Positions 40,706 through 51,431 of a stretch of 55,804 nucleotides of DNA are shown here, piece after piece. Every line of letters starts with the position of its first letter. Positions within the stretch are counted from its first letter, which is position 1. Origin of the DNA: Xanthobacteraceae bacterium (GTDB lineage: Bacteria > Pseudomonadota > Alphaproteobacteria > Rhizobiales > Xanthobacteraceae); contig JAFAXD010000468.1 of NCBI GenBank assembly GCA_019241285.1, positions 1 to 55,804 on the forward strand. Reading direction: 5' to 3'. A model generated the notes under the pieces. The model had not been told where the DNA came from. It saw nothing but the letters and a program-made list of their open reading frames with translations, and ran no database searches. The position numbers were made by a program, and so were the translations under genes.

Positions 40706-42805
40706 ATGAACGAGATCGTTCGCGGTACGCATGCTCCGATCCGCATCGGCGCCTCGGCCTGCCCGCACGACTGTCCATCCACCTGCGCGCTCGATGTCGA
40801 GATCCTCGATGAGCGCACGATCGGCCGTATTCATGGAGCTGAGGACAACAGCTACACGGCCGGTGTGATCTGCGCCAAGGTCGCGCGCTATGCCGAGCGC
40901 GCGCATCACCCAGAACGGCTGCTGGCGCCTATGCGGCGCAAGGGTGAGAAGAGATCAGGTGAATTCGAACCGATCTCCTGGGACGATGCTCTCGATCTCG
41001 TGGCCGAGGCGTTTGTGTGCGCCGAGCAGCGCCACGGTTCGGAAGCTGTGTGGCCTTACTATTACGCCGGCACCATGGGCCTGGTGATGCGCGATGGCAT
41101 CAATCGGCTGCGTCACGTCAAGAAGTACTCGGGCTTCCATTCGACGATCTGCGTCAACCCGGCCTGGACCGGGTTCGTCGCTGGTACCGGCCGGCTCGCC
41201 GGTCCCGATCCGCGCGAGATGGCGAAGTCAGACCTCGTTGTGATCTGGGGAACCAATGCGGTCAACACCCAGGTCAACGTGATGACCCACGCGGTGCGCG
41301 CGCGCAAAGAGCGTGGTGCCAAGATCGCGGCGGTCGATGTCTACATGAATGGTACGATGCGCCAGGCAGATCTCCCGGTGCTGATCCGGCCCGGAACCGA
41401 CGGCGCGCTGGCCTGTGCACTGATGCATTGCCTGTTTCGCGATGGCAAGGCGGACTGGGAGTTTCTGGAACGCTACACCGATGCGCCACATGAGCTGGCG
41501 GCGCATTTGCGCACGCGCGATCCGGCCTGGGCGGCACGGATCACGGGCTGTGACGTTGAAACAATCGAGGCGTTCGCGCGCCTGATCGGTGAGCGCAAGC
41601 GCGCCTTTTTCCGCCTCGGCTACGGTTTCTCGCGTTCACGCAACGGTGCTGCCAACATGCACGCTGCGAGCTGCATTGCCGCGGTCGTTGGTGCCTGGCG
41701 CTACGAGGGCGGTGGCGCGTTTCACAACAATGGCGCGATCTTTCACTGGAAGCGCACCATGATCGAGGGCCTCGATGTGATCGATCCATCGATTCGGGTG
41801 TTGGATCAGTCGCGCTTCGGTCCAATTCTTTCCGGCGAGCCTGCCGCGCTCGCAGGTGGGCCGCCTGTTACGGCAATGCTGATCCAGAACACCAATCCGG
41901 TTTCCGTCTGTCCTGAGCAGGAATTGGTGAAACGCGGCTTTGCCCGTGAAGATCTGTTCGCCTGCGTACATGAGCAGTTTATGACGGAGACGGCGCGGAT
42001 GGCAGACGTGGTGCTGCCGGCGACCATGTTCCTCGAGCATGACGACATTTATCAGGGCGGCGGGCATCAACATATTCTGCTCGGGCCGAAGCTGATCGAG
42101 CCGCCCGGTGAGTGCCGCTCCAATCATGAGGTGATTTGCGCGCTGGCGAGGCGTCTTGGTGCGCAGCATCCCGGCTTCGACATGTCGGCGCGCGAACTGA
42201 TTGACTGGACGTTGCAGCAATCGGGCTGGGGTACGCTCGGCGAGCTTGAACAGAATCGTTGGATTGATTGCCAGCCGGATTTTGCCACCGCTCATTATGT
42301 CGATGGCTTTGCCTGGCCGGACAAGAAGTTCCGCTTCAAGCCGGAGTGGCCGAAGGTGCCGTTCCGCAGCCCATGGCATGCCGGCCCGGTCGCCGACATG
42401 CCGACGTTGCCGGATCATTGGGGTGTGATCGAAGAAGCCGATGCAAACCACCCGTTTCGGCTGGCGACGTCGCCATCGCGCAATTTTCTCAACTCCAGCT
42501 TCAACGAGACCCCGACCTCGCGCACCCTGCAGGGACGCCCGGAGGTTCTGATCCATCCGGATGACGCGCGTGCTATCGGCATCGAGGATGGCGACGAGGT
42601 CACGCTCGGCAATCGGCGGGGCGAGGTGCGATTGCACGCGCGCGTCTTTCCCGGTGTCCGTCGTGGCGTGCTGATCTCCGAAGGCGTGTGGCCGAACGAT
42701 GCCTTTGTGGACGGGCGCGGCATCAACACGATAACCGGGGCCGATTCCATTGCGCCATATGGCGGCGCAGCGTTCCACGACAACAGGGTGTGGCTCAGAA
42801 CGTAA
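40706..42805 (+). CDS. Molybdopterin oxidoreductase family protein
   Basis: A 699-residue catalytic subunit of the DMSO reductase superfamily. The N-terminal cluster motif CPHDCPSTC with C56 (VICAK) gives C19, C23, C27 and C56 for one [4Fe-4S] cluster. The pterin-binding segments follow: VIWGTNAVNT, QNTNPVSVCPEQ, and a C-terminal cap (FLNSSFNETPTSRTLQGRPE, then EVTLGNRRGEVRLHARVFPG). No Tat signal is seen, so it should be cytoplasmic. No maturation or partner subunit gene is adjacent. Substrate unknown. It begins seven bases after the TerC gene. Confidence 0.9.
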   Translation: MNEIVRGTHAPIRIGASACPHDCPSTCALDVEILDERTIGRIHGAEDNSYTAGVICAKVARYAERAHHPERLLAPMRRKGEKRSGEFEPISWDDALDLVAEAFVCAEQRHGSEAVWPYYYAGTMGLVMRDGINRLRHVKKYSGFHSTICVNPAWTGFVAGTGRLAGPDPREMAKSDLVVIWGTNAVNTQVNVMTHAVRARKERGAKIAAVDVYMNGTMRQADLPVLIRPGTDGALACALMHCLFRDGKADWEFLERYTDAPHELAAHLRTRDPAWAARITGCDVETIEAFARLIGERKRAFFRLGYGFSRSRNGAANMHAASCIAAVVGAWRYEGGGAFHNNGAIFHWKRTMIEGLDVIDPSIRVLDQSRFGPILSGEPAALAGGPPVTAMLIQNTNPVSVCPEQELVKRGFAREDLFACVHEQFMTETARMADVVLPATMFLEHDDIYQGGGHQHILLGPKLIEPPGECRSNHEVICALARRLGAQHPGFDMSARELIDWTLQQSGWGTLGELEQNRWIDCQPDFATAHYVDGFAWPDKKFRFKPEWPKVPFRSPWHAGPVADMPTLPDHWGVIEEADANHPFRLATSPSRNFLNSSFNETPTSRTLQGRPEVLIHPDDARAIGIEDGDEVTLGNRRGEVRLHARVFPGVRRGVLISEGVWPNDAFVDGRGINTITGADSIAPYGGAAFHDNRVWLRT

Positions 42806-43032
42806 GAATAGAATCTCTTCGGTGCGGTGCGCACCCCACCAGCAAAAAGCCTTGCTTCAGCCGCATTCGAATGGCTTCATCGAGACACAATCGGATTTTG
42901 ACCGGCTCCGGCCGCTGAGCGTTGTGCACGCAATCGTATCGGATCTTCACAAAACCCGGTTTGTAGCGCGGCTCGCAGCGATGCGTGCCGCCTTTTCGCA
43001 GCAACGTCGTAGACTGACTTAGGAGACAGACG

Positions 43033-43236
43033 ATGCAAAAGGGCACCGTCAAATGGTTCAACCCGACCAAGGGCTACGGGTTTATTCAGCCGGCGAACGG
43101 CGACAAGGATGTGTTCGTCCACATCTCGGCGGTTCAGCGGGCGGGGCTCAGCGCCCTGAACGAGGGACAAGTGGTCGAGTACGAACTCGTCAGCAATCGC
43201 GGCAAGACGTCCGCGGAGAACCTCAGGGTCGCGTAA
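43033..43236 (+). CDS. cspA: Cold shock protein
   Basis: A 67-residue CSD protein that binds single-stranded RNA and DNA. RNP1 (KGYGFIQP) and RNP2 (VFVHIS) are intact, and the length is typical. AGGAGA lies eight bases before the ATG. The 227-base leader after the molybdopterin gene could be a regulated 5' UTR. A rho-independent terminator follows. The symbol is generic; several cspA paralogues are usual. Confidence 0.95.
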   Translation: MQKGTVKWFNPTKGYGFIQPANGDKDVFVHISAVQRAGLSALNEGQVVEYELVSNRGKTSAENLRVA

Positions 43237-43263
43237 GCGGTCCGCAACGGGTGTTTCCCGTAG

Positions 43264-43290
43264 CCCCCGGTTCCTGCCGGGGGTTTTTTG
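43264..43290 (+). terminator. Rho-independent terminator of the cold shock gene
   Basis: A seven-base-pair stem CCCCCGG / CCGGGGG with a six-base loop (TTCCTG) is followed directly by TTTTTTG. It lies 28 bases after the cspA stop and just before the convergent purN stop. Confidence 0.9.
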
Positions 43291-43295
43291 TTGGA

Positions 43296-43898
43296 TCAAT
43301 CCGGCTCTTCCTCAACTCGGTTTCGTCCTTCTGCGACTGCCCGTAGCGCCGCGGCATAGATCTTGTGTTCGACGACGATGACGCGCGCGGCCAGCCTCTC
43401 AGGCGTGTCATCGGCGAGAACCGGCACGGCCGCTTGGGCGATGATCGGGCCGGAATCCATTTCTGGCACCACGAAATGAACCGTTGCACCGTGGGTCTTC
43501 GCACCGGCCGCAATGGCGCGGGCGTGAGTGTCGAGGCCCTTGAAGGCTGGCAGCAGCGCCGGGTGAATGTTGATCATGCGGCCTTGCCACTTTGCGACAA
43601 ATTCAGCCGTGAGCAGGCGCATGAATCCCGCCAGGCAGACGAGCTCGATGCCGTGCGCATCGAGGATGCTCTGCAGCGCGGTTTCAAACCCTGCACGGTC
43701 CTTTCCGAATGGCCGGTGATCGATTGCCGCAGTGGTAATCCCGGCTTCGCGTGCCCGCGCCAAGCCGGGCGCGTCGGGATTGTTGGAAACGACAAGGGCG
43801 ATCTCCGCCGGATAGTCCGGAGCTTTGGCTGCATCGATCAGCGCGGACATGTTGGATCCGCGCCCGGAGATCAGGATGGCGGTGCGCTTGCGCATCAA
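43296..43898 (-). CDS. purN: Phosphoribosylglycinamide formyltransferase
   Basis: A 200-residue GART that formylates GAR with 10-formyl-THF in purine synthesis. Visible features are the N-terminal [12 protein letters not shown], the conserved [20 protein letters not shown] with catalytic Asn and His, and [15 protein letters not shown] with the catalytic Asp. The start overlaps the purM stop (ATGA), the usual order in this group. It converges on cspA. Confidence 0.96.
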   Translation of the reverse strand: MMRKRTAILISGRGSNMSALIDAAKAPDYPAEIALVVSNNPDAPGLARAREAGITTAAIDHRPFGKDRAGFETALQSILDAHGIELVCLAGFMRLLTAEFVAKWQGRMINIHPALLPAFKGLDTHARAIAAGAKTHGATVHFVVPEMDSGPIIAQAAVPVLADDTPERLAARVIVVEHKIYAAALRAVAEGRNRVEEEPD

Positions 43899-44953
43899 CT
43901 CAGATCAAGTTGGCCGTCGAAGGCAACTTCCCGCTCGCCGGCTTGGAGATCGCCCAGGGTGACGACGTGTTCCCCGGCGTTCTGCAGGATCGTCGCGACG
44001 GCACGGGCCTGGTCGGCGGCGACAACGACGATCATGCCGATCCCGCAGTTGAAGGTGCGCAGCATCTCGGCTTGGGCGATGTGCCCGGCCTGCGCCAGCC
44101 AGCGGAAAATGGGCAACACCGGCACGGCCGCGAGATCGATGCGCGCACAAATGCCTTCCGGCAGCACGCGTGGAATGTTGTCCGGGAAGCCGCCGCCGGT
44201 GATGTGGGCGAGGGCCTTTACGCCTGTCGAGCCACGCAAAGCCGCGAGACATGCCGCGACATAGATGCGGGTCGGGGTCAGCAAAGCCTCGTCCAGGCTG
44301 CGCCCGCTGTCGAACGGGGCCGGCGCGTCGAGCTTCGCCCCGGAGAGCCCGACCACTTTGCGTACCAGCGAGTAGCCGTTGGAGTGAACCCCCGAGGAGG
44401 CAAGCCCCAGAACGACGTCACCCGGTGCGATATCCTTCCGTGGCAGAAGGCGATCGCGTTCCGCCGCTCCGACGGCAAATCCCGCGAGGTCATAGTCGCC
44501 ATCCTGGTAGATCCCCGGCATCTCCGCGGTCTCTCCGCCGATCAAGGCGCATCCGGCTTGCCGGCAACCCTCCGCGATGCCGGCGACGACGGCGGCCCCC
44601 ACGTCGGGATCGAGCTTGCTACAGGCAAAATAGTCGAGAAAGAACAGCGGTTCGGCACCCTGTACCACGAGGTCGTTCACCGACATGGCCACGAGATCGA
44701 TGCCGATGGTGTCGTGGCGGCCCGCCGCAGTCGCGATCTTGACCTTGGTCCCGACCCCGTCGGTGGACGCCACCAGGACGGGGTCGCGAAAGCCCGCCCG
44801 CTTCAGGTCGAACAGGCCACCGAATCCGCCGATGTCCGCGTCAGCGCCGGGCCGCGCGGTTTGCTTTACCAGCGGCTTGATAAGTTGGACCATCCGGTTG
44901 CCGGCATCGATATCCACACCAGACTTGGCATAGGTCAGCCGGTCATCCGCCAT
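43895..44953 (-). CDS. purM: Phosphoribosylformylglycinamidine cyclo-ligase
   Basis: A 352-residue AIR synthetase, the step after FGAM in purine synthesis, using ATP. Landmarks are [59 protein letters not shown] and [18 protein letters not shown]. The length is typical (about 345-355). It is translationally coupled to purN. It is divergent from the pgsA-like gene, with an approximately 106-base gap. Confidence 0.97.
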   Translation of the reverse strand: MADDRLTYAKSGVDIDAGNRMVQLIKPLVKQTARPGADADIGGFGGLFDLKRAGFRDPVLVASTDGVGTKVKIATAAGRHDTIGIDLVAMSVNDLVVQGAEPLFFLDYFACSKLDPDVGAAVVAGIAEGCRQAGCALIGGETAEMPGIYQDGDYDLAGFAVGAAERDRLLPRKDIAPGDVVLGLASSGVHSNGYSLVRKVVGLSGAKLDAPAPFDSGRSLDEALLTPTRIYVAACLAALRGSTGVKALAHITGGGFPDNIPRVLPEGICARIDLAAVPVLPIFRWLAQAGHIAQAEMLRTFNCGIGMIVVVAADQARAVATILQNAGEHVVTLGDLQAGEREVAFDGQLDLS

Positions 44954-45059
44954 GATTCATCCGCGTATTGGGGTGCGCACGCATGCGCCAAGACCCGCAA
45001 CTGATGGCAAAGACACGGCCCATTCGCAATCCGGCTTGGCATTGGCTCCCCGCGCGATA

Positions 45060-45647
45060 ATGTGGCGGCCCGCAGAGGCCGACCCGCCGGGGCTTTCCTT
45101 GAGTCTTCCGAACCTTATCACGCTCGCGCGTATCCTGTTGGTTCCCGTCATGGTGTGGGCGATTGCGTCCGACCAGATGACGGCCGCGTTTACGCTGTTC
45201 CTCATTGCCGGAATCAGCGACGGCGTCGATGGCTTTCTCGCCAAGCGCTTCGGCATGGCGACCGCCGTGGGTGCCTATCTCGACCCGCTCGCCGACAAGG
45301 TGCTGATCGTTTCGATCTACGTCTCGCTCGGCATCATCGAGGCGATTCCCCGCTGGCTGGTCATTCTGGTCGTCTCACGCGACATCCTCATCGTCGGGGG
45401 CATTATGCTGTCCTGGGTGCTCGGCGATCCGATCACCATCAAGCCTGCGACGGTGTCGCGGCTCAACACCGTCGCACAAATCCTGCTCGGCGGGGTCGTC
45501 ATCGCGGCGCGTGCGTTCCAGTGGCAGATCGCCGGGGGGATCAACGCACTGATGGGCTTGGTCGCCGTGTTGACGCTGCTTTCGATTGCGGTCTACCTGC
45601 AGGAATGGGTTCGTCACGTCGGCGGTGCAGGCCAAGGCTCCGGATGA
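45060..45647 (+). CDS. CDP-alcohol phosphatidyltransferase (PgsA-like)
   Basis: A 195-residue membrane enzyme that condenses CDP-diacylglycerol with an alcohol to make phospholipid, in family terms. Five or six helices are present. The CDP-OH-P motif reads SDGVDGFLAKRFGMATAVGA, then YLDPLADK: the four Asp are kept, while the usual DGxxAR has AK. The ATG at 45060 was preferred over 44952 because the upstream part is unlike a membrane protein. Phosphatidylglycerophosphate synthase is the likely role, but a related alcohol is possible. Confidence 0.82.
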   Translation: MWRPAEADPPGLSLSLPNLITLARILLVPVMVWAIASDQMTAAFTLFLIAGISDGVDGFLAKRFGMATAVGAYLDPLADKVLIVSIYVSLGIIEAIPRWLVILVVSRDILIVGGIMLSWVLGDPITIKPATVSRLNTVAQILLGGVVIAARAFQWQIAGGINALMGLVAVLTLLSIAVYLQEWVRHVGGAGQGSG

Positions 45648-45687
45648 CTGGCGGCGCGCGCGTCCGTCGCCCGGGACAAGCGCTGCC

Positions 45688-46362
45688 GTGACTACGCCGG
45701 AACAGCTCGTTCTCGCGCTTGGGCATGCGGTGAGTTTTGCCCGCGAGGATTTTCTGGAAGGCCCGTCGAACGCTGCCGCGCTTGCCCTGATCGAGCGTTG
45801 GCCGGATTGGCCTGGCCGCAGCGTCGTTCTGGTTGGGCCGGAAGGCAGCGGCAAAAGCCACCTCGCGGAGGTCTGGGTGCGCAAAGCCGGCGGACGGCGG
45901 CTTACGGCCGCATCGCTCGAACAGGCTGCAGTGCCCGCACTCATCGCGACTGGCGCTGTCGCGGTCGAAGACATCGCCGAAGGTGTCGATGAAATCGCGC
46001 TTTTCCATCTGCTCAATCTGGCCAGAGAGCAAACCGCCTATTTGCTCCTGAGCGCGCGCGACGTTCCGGTGCGCTGGCCGATCCGGTTGCCGGACCTTGC
46101 TTCGCGGGTCCGCGCACTGCCGATCATCGAGCTCACTGCGCCAGATGACGCCCTGTTGCGCGCCGTGATGATCAAATTGTTTTCAGATCGACAGCTCGCC
46201 GTGGATGAGAGCCTGATCGCGTATCTGATCACCCGGATCGAGCGATCATTCGCCGCGGCGCGAGCGGTCGTTGCGTTGCTTGACCGCGAAGCATTGCGCC
46301 AGCAACGTCCGGTGACGCGGGCACTCGCCGCCGAACTTATGCCTGTCATAAATGGCGGCTAA
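45688..46362 (+). CDS. hdaA: DnaA-homologue regulator (HdaA-like)
   Basis: A 224-residue protein related to the DnaA AAA+ domain, resembling HdaA/Hda, which promotes DnaA-ATP hydrolysis with the sliding clamp. The N-terminal QLVLALGHA resembles the clamp-binding motif QL-x-L-x-L. Walker A GPEGSGKSH is at about 50-58, followed by LLLSARDVPVRWPIRLPDLA and SRVRALPIIEL. The GTG at 45688 puts the clamp motif at residue 5. The symbol is assigned from family and gene neighbourhood and is moderately sure. An alternative start could be further upstream. Confidence 0.8.
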   Translation: MTTPEQLVLALGHAVSFAREDFLEGPSNAAALALIERWPDWPGRSVVLVGPEGSGKSHLAEVWVRKAGGRRLTAASLEQAAVPALIATGAVAVEDIAEGVDEIALFHLLNLAREQTAYLLLSARDVPVRWPIRLPDLASRVRALPIIELTAPDDALLRAVMIKLFSDRQLAVDESLIAYLITRIERSFAAARAVVALLDREALRQQRPVTRALAAELMPVINGG

Positions 46363-46479
46363 CCGAACCGTGACCCCCAACTGGTATTTGGGTTGAAGAT
46401 TCTGGTATCTGATGGCTGATGCGGAACCATCGCCGCCTGCTATTGTGATTTCGAATCCCGAGCGAGCCCTTAAAACGCC

Positions 46480-48720
46480 ATGGCCGAGCGCGCACAAGCT
46501 ATTGTCACTCCTGAAGAAACTGCGCGCGAGCAGATTGCCGCGCCAGTCCCGGCGAGCGTTATGGACCTCGCCGACAGTCCGCAGCGGTTTATCAATCGCG
46601 AGTTGTCCTGGCTTCAATTCAATCGCCGGGTTCTGGAGGAGGCGCAAAACGCCAATCACCCGCTGCTCGAACGCATACGTTTTCTGTCGATTTCGGCGAA
46701 CAATCTCGACGAGTTTTTCATGGTTCGCGTCGCTGGACTCAAAGGACAGGTGCGCGAGGGGATCACCACGGCGAGTCCTGATGGGTTGAGCCCGGCTGAA
46801 CAACTGGCACGGATCACCGACGCGGTCTCGGTGCTCGCGAGCGATCAGCAAAAGCGCTGGCAGGAATTGCGCGGCGAGCTCGCTAGCGTCGGCATCATTC
46901 TTGTCGATGGCAACGCCATCAAGAAACAAGAGCGGGCATGGCTTGAAGAATATTTTCTGCAGCACATCTTTCCGGTGCTGACGCCGCTCGCGATCGACCC
47001 GGCGCATCCGTTCCCGTTCATTCCCAATCTCGGTTTCTCGATCGCGTTGCAGCTCGTCCGCGCGCGCGACGGTAAGCCGATGAACGCGCTGATCCGCGTT
47101 CCGCAGAAGGTCGAGCGTTTCATTCGCCTGCCGGGGACGGCGGAGAGCGGCGGCGCCGTGCGCATGATCATGCTGGAGCAGGTGACCGGGTTGTTCATCC
47201 CCAACCTGTTCCCCGGATACAAGGTGAAAGGGCAGGGCGCCTTCCGTGTGATCCGCGACTCCGACATCGAAATTGAAGAAGAGGCCGAGGATCTCGTGCG
47301 CTTGTTCGAGACCGTGCTCAAGCAGCGCCGGCGCGGATCCGTGATTCGGCTGGAGCTCGAGGCGTCGATGCCGGCGGAGCTGCGCCGCTTCGTCCAACAC
47401 GAACTCGCCGTCGCTGATGACGAGATATTTCTGGTCGACGGGATGTTGGCGCTCGCCGAGCTCTCGCAGGTCATGGCGGTGGATCGGCCTGATCTCGAGT
47501 TCGTGCCCTACAACCCGCGCTTTCCGGAGCGAATTCGCGACCACGCGGGTGATTGCTTCGCCGCAATTCGCCAGAAAGATCTGATTGTCCATCACCCTTA
47601 CGAATCATTCGACGTGGTGGTGCAGTTTCTCGCCCAGGCGGCGCGCGATCCCGAGGTCGTTGCGATCAAACAAACACTCTATCGAACCTCGAAGGACAGC
47701 CCGATCGTCCACGCACTGGCGGAGGCTGCGGAGGCAGGCAAGTCCGTGACCGCGCTGGTCGAGCTCAAGGCGCGGTTCGATGAGGAAGCGAATATCCGCT
47801 GGGCGCGCGACCTCGAGCGCGCCGGCGTGCAAGTCGTCTATGGCTTCATCGAGCTCAAGACTCACGCCAAGCTCTCGATGGTGGTGCGTCGCGAAGGGGG
47901 CTCGCTGCGCTCCTATGTTCACGTCGGGACTGGCAACTATCATCCGGTCACCGCGCGCATTTACACGGATCTATCATTCTTTACCGCCGACCCCGTGCTC
48001 GCGCGCGACGTTGCCCGGATTTTCAATTTCATCACCGGGTATGCGGAACCTGCCGAACTCGAGCGCATGGCGGTGTCGCCGCTCAGCCTGCGCGACAGTA
48101 TCCTGCACCACATCGCCGGCGAGATCGAGCACGCGCGCGCGGGGCGGCCGGCGGCGATCTGGATGAAAATGAATGCGCTTGTCGATTCGGACATCATCGA
48201 CGCGCTCTATGAGGCGTCGCGGGCGGGCGTCATGATCGATCTTGTCGTCCGCGGCATCTGCTGTTTGCGGCCCGGCGTCCCAGGTCTGTCGGATAACATC
48301 CGCGCCAAATCGATCGTCGGGCGTTTTCTCGAACACGGGCGCATCTATTGCTTTGGCAACGGACATGGGCTGCCGCATCCGCAGGCTGCAGTCTACATCT
48401 CCTCGGCCGACATGATGCCGCGCAACCTTGATCGCCGGGTCGAGGCGCTATGTCCGATTCTCAATCCGACGGTGCACGAGCAGGTCCTGGATCAGATCAT
48501 GCTCGCAAACCTCAAGGATAACGAGCAGAGCTGGTCCTATCTTCCGGATGGAACCACGCTCCGCATCAAGCCGGCTGAAGGCGAGGAGCCGTTCAACGCC
48601 CACAAATATTTCATGACAAATCCGAGCTTGTCAGGGCGCGGTAAATCGCTCAAGGAGTCCTCGCCCCGAAGCCTCACCCGACGTATCGAACGTGCTAAAT
48701 CGCCTACCCAAGCCCAGTAG
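46480..48720 (+). CDS. ppk: Polyphosphate kinase 1
   Basis: A 746-residue PPK1 that makes polyphosphate from ATP. The N-domain has [20 protein letters not shown]. The catalytic His462 is in [17 protein letters not shown], and a second conserved motif contains [24 protein letters not shown] and [20 protein letters not shown] follow. The length is usual (about 690-750). It overlaps the ppx gene by 29 bases. No strong ribosome-binding site is seen before the ATG at 46480. Confidence 0.96.
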   Translation: MAERAQAIVTPEETAREQIAAPVPASVMDLADSPQRFINRELSWLQFNRRVLEEAQNANHPLLERIRFLSISANNLDEFFMVRVAGLKGQVREGITTASPDGLSPAEQLARITDAVSVLASDQQKRWQELRGELASVGIILVDGNAIKKQERAWLEEYFLQHIFPVLTPLAIDPAHPFPFIPNLGFSIALQLVRARDGKPMNALIRVPQKVERFIRLPGTAESGGAVRMIMLEQVTGLFIPNLFPGYKVKGQGAFRVIRDSDIEIEEEAEDLVRLFETVLKQRRRGSVIRLELEASMPAELRRFVQHELAVADDEIFLVDGMLALAELSQVMAVDRPDLEFVPYNPRFPERIRDHAGDCFAAIRQKDLIVHHPYESFDVVVQFLAQAARDPEVVAIKQTLYRTSKDSPIVHALAEAAEAGKSVTALVELKARFDEEANIRWARDLERAGVQVVYGFIELKTHAKLSMVVRREGGSLRSYVHVGTGNYHPVTARIYTDLSFFTADPVLARDVARIFNFITGYAEPAELERMAVSPLSLRDSILHHIAGEIEHARAGRPAAIWMKMNALVDSDIIDALYEASRAGVMIDLVVRGICCLRPGVPGLSDNIRAKSIVGRFLEHGRIYCFGNGHGLPHPQAAVYISSADMMPRNLDRRVEALCPILNPTVHEQVLDQIMLANLKDNEQSWSYLPDGTTLRIKPAEGEEPFNAHKYFMTNPSLSGRGKSLKESSPRSLTRRIERAKSPTQAQ

Positions 48721-50221
48721 CCCGGCACAAGGCCGGCTCGACCGCGGCCCGCCCGTCGCGGTGATCGATATCGGCTCGAACTCGGTCCGGCTTGTCGCTT
48801 ACGAGGGCCTCTCGCGCAGCCTCACGCCGATTTTCAACGAAAAAGTTCTCGCCGGTCTCGGGCGCGAGGTGCAATCGACCGGGTTGCTGGCGCCGGACGC
48901 GGTGGACAAGGCGCTGGTCGCACTGCGCCGCTTCCGCCAGCTATGTGAGACCATCCGGGTCAAGAAAATCTGGGCGATCGCCACCGCCGCATGTCGCGAT
49001 GCTGAGAATGGGCCCGAGTTTATCGCGGCCGCCGAGCAGATCTGTGGGGCGACCATCGACGTTCTCTCCGGCAAGCGCGAGGCGATGCTCTCGGCGCTCG
49101 GCGTGGTGTCGGGTTTTCATCACGCGGACGGGATCGTCGGAGATCTTGGCGGCGGTTCGCTGGAATTGATCGATGTGCGCGGGCGCCGGATCAGAGCCGG
49201 CGCCACGCTGCCGCTCGGCGGTCTCGCCCTGCAGGACATCTCGAAGAAATCATTGAAATATGCCGAGAAGGTCGTCACCCGGGAACTCGCGCGCATCCCT
49301 TCCCTGAAGATCGGTGCGCAGCGCAATTTCTATGCGGTCGGCGGCACTTGGCGAGCGATCGCGCGCTTGTACATGTGGCAGACAGGCTATCCGTTGCACG
49401 TCGCGCATGGATATTCGGTTCCCGCCAAGGAGGTGCTCGAGTTCGCGCGGCTCGTGCGCCGGGTCGACGCGAACACGCTGTCGAAGATCGAAGTCGTCGC
49501 CGACGCGCGGCGCCCGCTACTGGCTTATGCGGCCATCGTGTTGGAGCAATTGGTGCGCAAGGCGCGGCCCAAGCAGGTCGTGTTCTCAGCGCTCGGCGTG
49601 CGCGAAGGTCTGCTCTACGAGCTGCTTGATGAGGAAGAGCAGAAGAAGGACGCGCTGCTCGCGGCCGCCTATGAGCTCAACACTCTGCGTTCGCGCTCGC
49701 CGCGGCACGGTGAAGAGCTGATCGAGTGGACAGACCGGTTCATGAGCACGTCAGGGCTCGATGAGACCGCGGAGGAGAAGCGCTTGCGCCATGCGGCCTG
49801 CTTGTTGGCTGATATCGGTTGGCGCGCGCATCCCGATTATCGTGGTGAGCAGTCGCTCAACATCATCGCCAACGCGGCGTTTGTCGGCATCGACCACCCG
49901 GGACGTGCGTTCATTGCGTTGTCGGTGTTCTACCGACACGTGGGATTGATCGACGAGGAATTGTCCCCGCATGTGCGCGAGCTCGCCACCACCCGCATGC
50001 TCGATCGCGCACGGGTGCTGGGCGCCGCCATGCGGGTTGCGTACGTGACGTCGGCGGCGATGCCGGGCGTGCTCCCGCATACGCCGATGATCGTCGAGCG
50101 CGGCAAGCTGAAGCTGACATTGACTGGCCGTTTCGCCGCTTACGATGGGGAGCGCGTCTACGCGCGGCTACGCCAGCTCGCGCGCTTGATCGGCCGCGAG
50201 GCCATCATCGCGATCGCTTAG
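48692..50221 (+). CDS. ppx: Exopolyphosphatase
   Basis: A 509-residue Ppx/GppA-family enzyme that releases phosphate from polyphosphate (and may hydrolyse pppGpp). The ASKHA fold shows [17 protein letters not shown] and [13 protein letters not shown] as phosphate-binding loops, with C-terminal HD-like segment [20 protein letters not shown]. The GTG at 48692 lies inside the ppk end. Pairing with ppk makes a polyphosphate turnover unit. Confidence 0.94.
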   Translation: MLNRLPKPSSPAQGRLDRGPPVAVIDIGSNSVRLVAYEGLSRSLTPIFNEKVLAGLGREVQSTGLLAPDAVDKALVALRRFRQLCETIRVKKIWAIATAACRDAENGPEFIAAAEQICGATIDVLSGKREAMLSALGVVSGFHHADGIVGDLGGGSLELIDVRGRRIRAGATLPLGGLALQDISKKSLKYAEKVVTRELARIPSLKIGAQRNFYAVGGTWRAIARLYMWQTGYPLHVAHGYSVPAKEVLEFARLVRRVDANTLSKIEVVADARRPLLAYAAIVLEQLVRKARPKQVVFSALGVREGLLYELLDEEEQKKDALLAAAYELNTLRSRSPRHGEELIEWTDRFMSTSGLDETAEEKRLRHAACLLADIGWRAHPDYRGEQSLNIIANAAFVGIDHPGRAFIALSVFYRHVGLIDEELSPHVRELATTRMLDRARVLGAAMRVAYVTSAAMPGVLPHTPMIVERGKLKLTLTGRFAAYDGERVYARLRQLARLIGREAIIAIA

Positions 50222-50222
50222 C

Positions 50223-51431
50223 TTAGTTGGTGCGCTCGCGTGCCACCACGCGGCCCCGTTCGATCGACAGCGCCAGTCGCCCGTGTTTCAGCGCCAGCGC
50301 CTTTTCGCCGAACAGCTCGCGCCGCCAGCCGCGCATCGCTGCGACATCGGCAGCATCATCGCCCGCAATCTGTTCAAGATCGTCGACGGTGGCGATGATC
50401 TTTGCCGCGACTCCAAATTCTTCCGAGGTCATGCGCAACAACACTTTCAGCAATTCGACAGTGGCGCCATTCGCATTGATCGGTTTCGGCCGATCAATCG
50501 GGGGCAGGGTCTTTGGGTCGCGCGCGAGCCCGCGCTGCACCGTATCGATCACGTCCTGCCCCCAACGCGAGCGTTCGAACCCCTTGGGCAGCGAGCGCAC
50601 GTGGGAGAGCCGCTCCAAAGACGTCGGTGCCTGGATGGCGATATCGCCGAGCACATCGTCGCGTAAAACGCGGCCGCGCGGCAGGTCGCGGGTTTGTGCC
50701 TCGCGCTCGCGCCACGCGGCAATCTCGATCAAAACCGCAAGCTCCTTGGGCTTGCGTACGCGCGTCTTCAGGCGCTGCCACGCGTTCTCCGGCTCGGCCC
50801 GGTAGGTGTCTGGCGAGGTGAGAATCTCCATCTCCTCGCCGACCCACTCGCTGCGCCCGCGTTGCGCAAGATCGGCGGCCAGCGCCAGATAAACGTCGCG
50901 CAAATGCGTCACGTCGGAGATCGCGTAGGCGAGCTGCGCGTTGGACAGGGGCCGCCTGGACCAATCGGTAAATCGATTCGACTTGTCGAGACTGTCGCCC
51001 GTAATTCGCTGCACCAGCTGATCGTAAGAGATTGAATCGCCATAGCCCAGCACCATGGCGGCGACCTGGGTGTCGAAGATCGGGTGCGGGATGCGGCCGG
51101 CCATGTGCCAGACGATCTCGATGTCCTGGCGGGCCGCGTGAAAGACCTTGAGCACGTGCTCGCTGACCATCAGGTCGAAGAACGGCTGCAGGTCCAAACC
51201 GGGCGCCAGCGTATCAATGACGATGGCTTCATCGGCGCTGGCGATCTGCGCGACACAGAGCAGCGGATAGTACGTCGTCTCGCGCAGGAACTCGGTATCG
51301 ACCGTGACAAACGGATAGCGAGCGAGCCGCGCGCACGCCGACACCAGGTCGCGCGTCGTGGTGATTGGCTCGATTGCCGCACTGAGTGCGTGCGCGCCAT
51401 CCTGGATGGCATGCCGCGACCGACCACTCAT
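50223..51431 (-). CDS. rnd: Ribonuclease D
   Basis: A 402-residue 3'-5' exoribonuclease that processes tRNA ends. The DEDD-y residues are D45 and E47 (VDTEF), D103 (ARQDIEIVW) and Y169/D173 ([10 protein letters not shown]). A HRDC domain follows at about 215-295 and another at the C-terminus. It starts with ATG at 51431, overlapping the ThDP gene stop by one base (TAATG). It is convergent with ppx, with one base between the stops. Confidence 0.95.
   Translation of the reverse strand: MSGRSRHAIQDGAHALSAAIEPITTTRDLVSACARLARYPFVTVDTEFLRETTYYPLLCVAQIASADEAIVIDTLAPGLDLQPFFDLMVSEHVLKVFHAARQDIEIVWHMAGRIPHPIFDTQVAAMVLGYGDSISYDQLVQRITGDSLDKSNRFTDWSRRPLSNAQLAYAISDVTHLRDVYLALAADLAQRGRSEWVGEEMEILTSPDTYRAEPENAWQRLKTRVRKPKELAVLIEIAAWREREAQTRDLPRGRVLRDDVLGDIAIQAPTSLERLSHVRSLPKGFERSRWGQDVIDTVQRGLARDPKTLPPIDRPKPINANGATVELLKVLLRMTSEEFGVAAKIIATVDDLEQIAGDDAADVAAMRGWRRELFGEKALALKHGRLALSIERGRVVARERTN

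Noticed and set aside
42821-42835. GGTGCG / CGCACC hairpin as a terminator for the molybdopterin gene
   Set aside because: Only six base pairs with a three-base loop and no T-run; kept as an unassigned hairpin.
46246-47595. 449-residue minus-strand frame opposite ppk
   Set aside because: Ppk has all its motifs in the plus strand; the antisense frame is charged and repeat-like, typical of a shadow.
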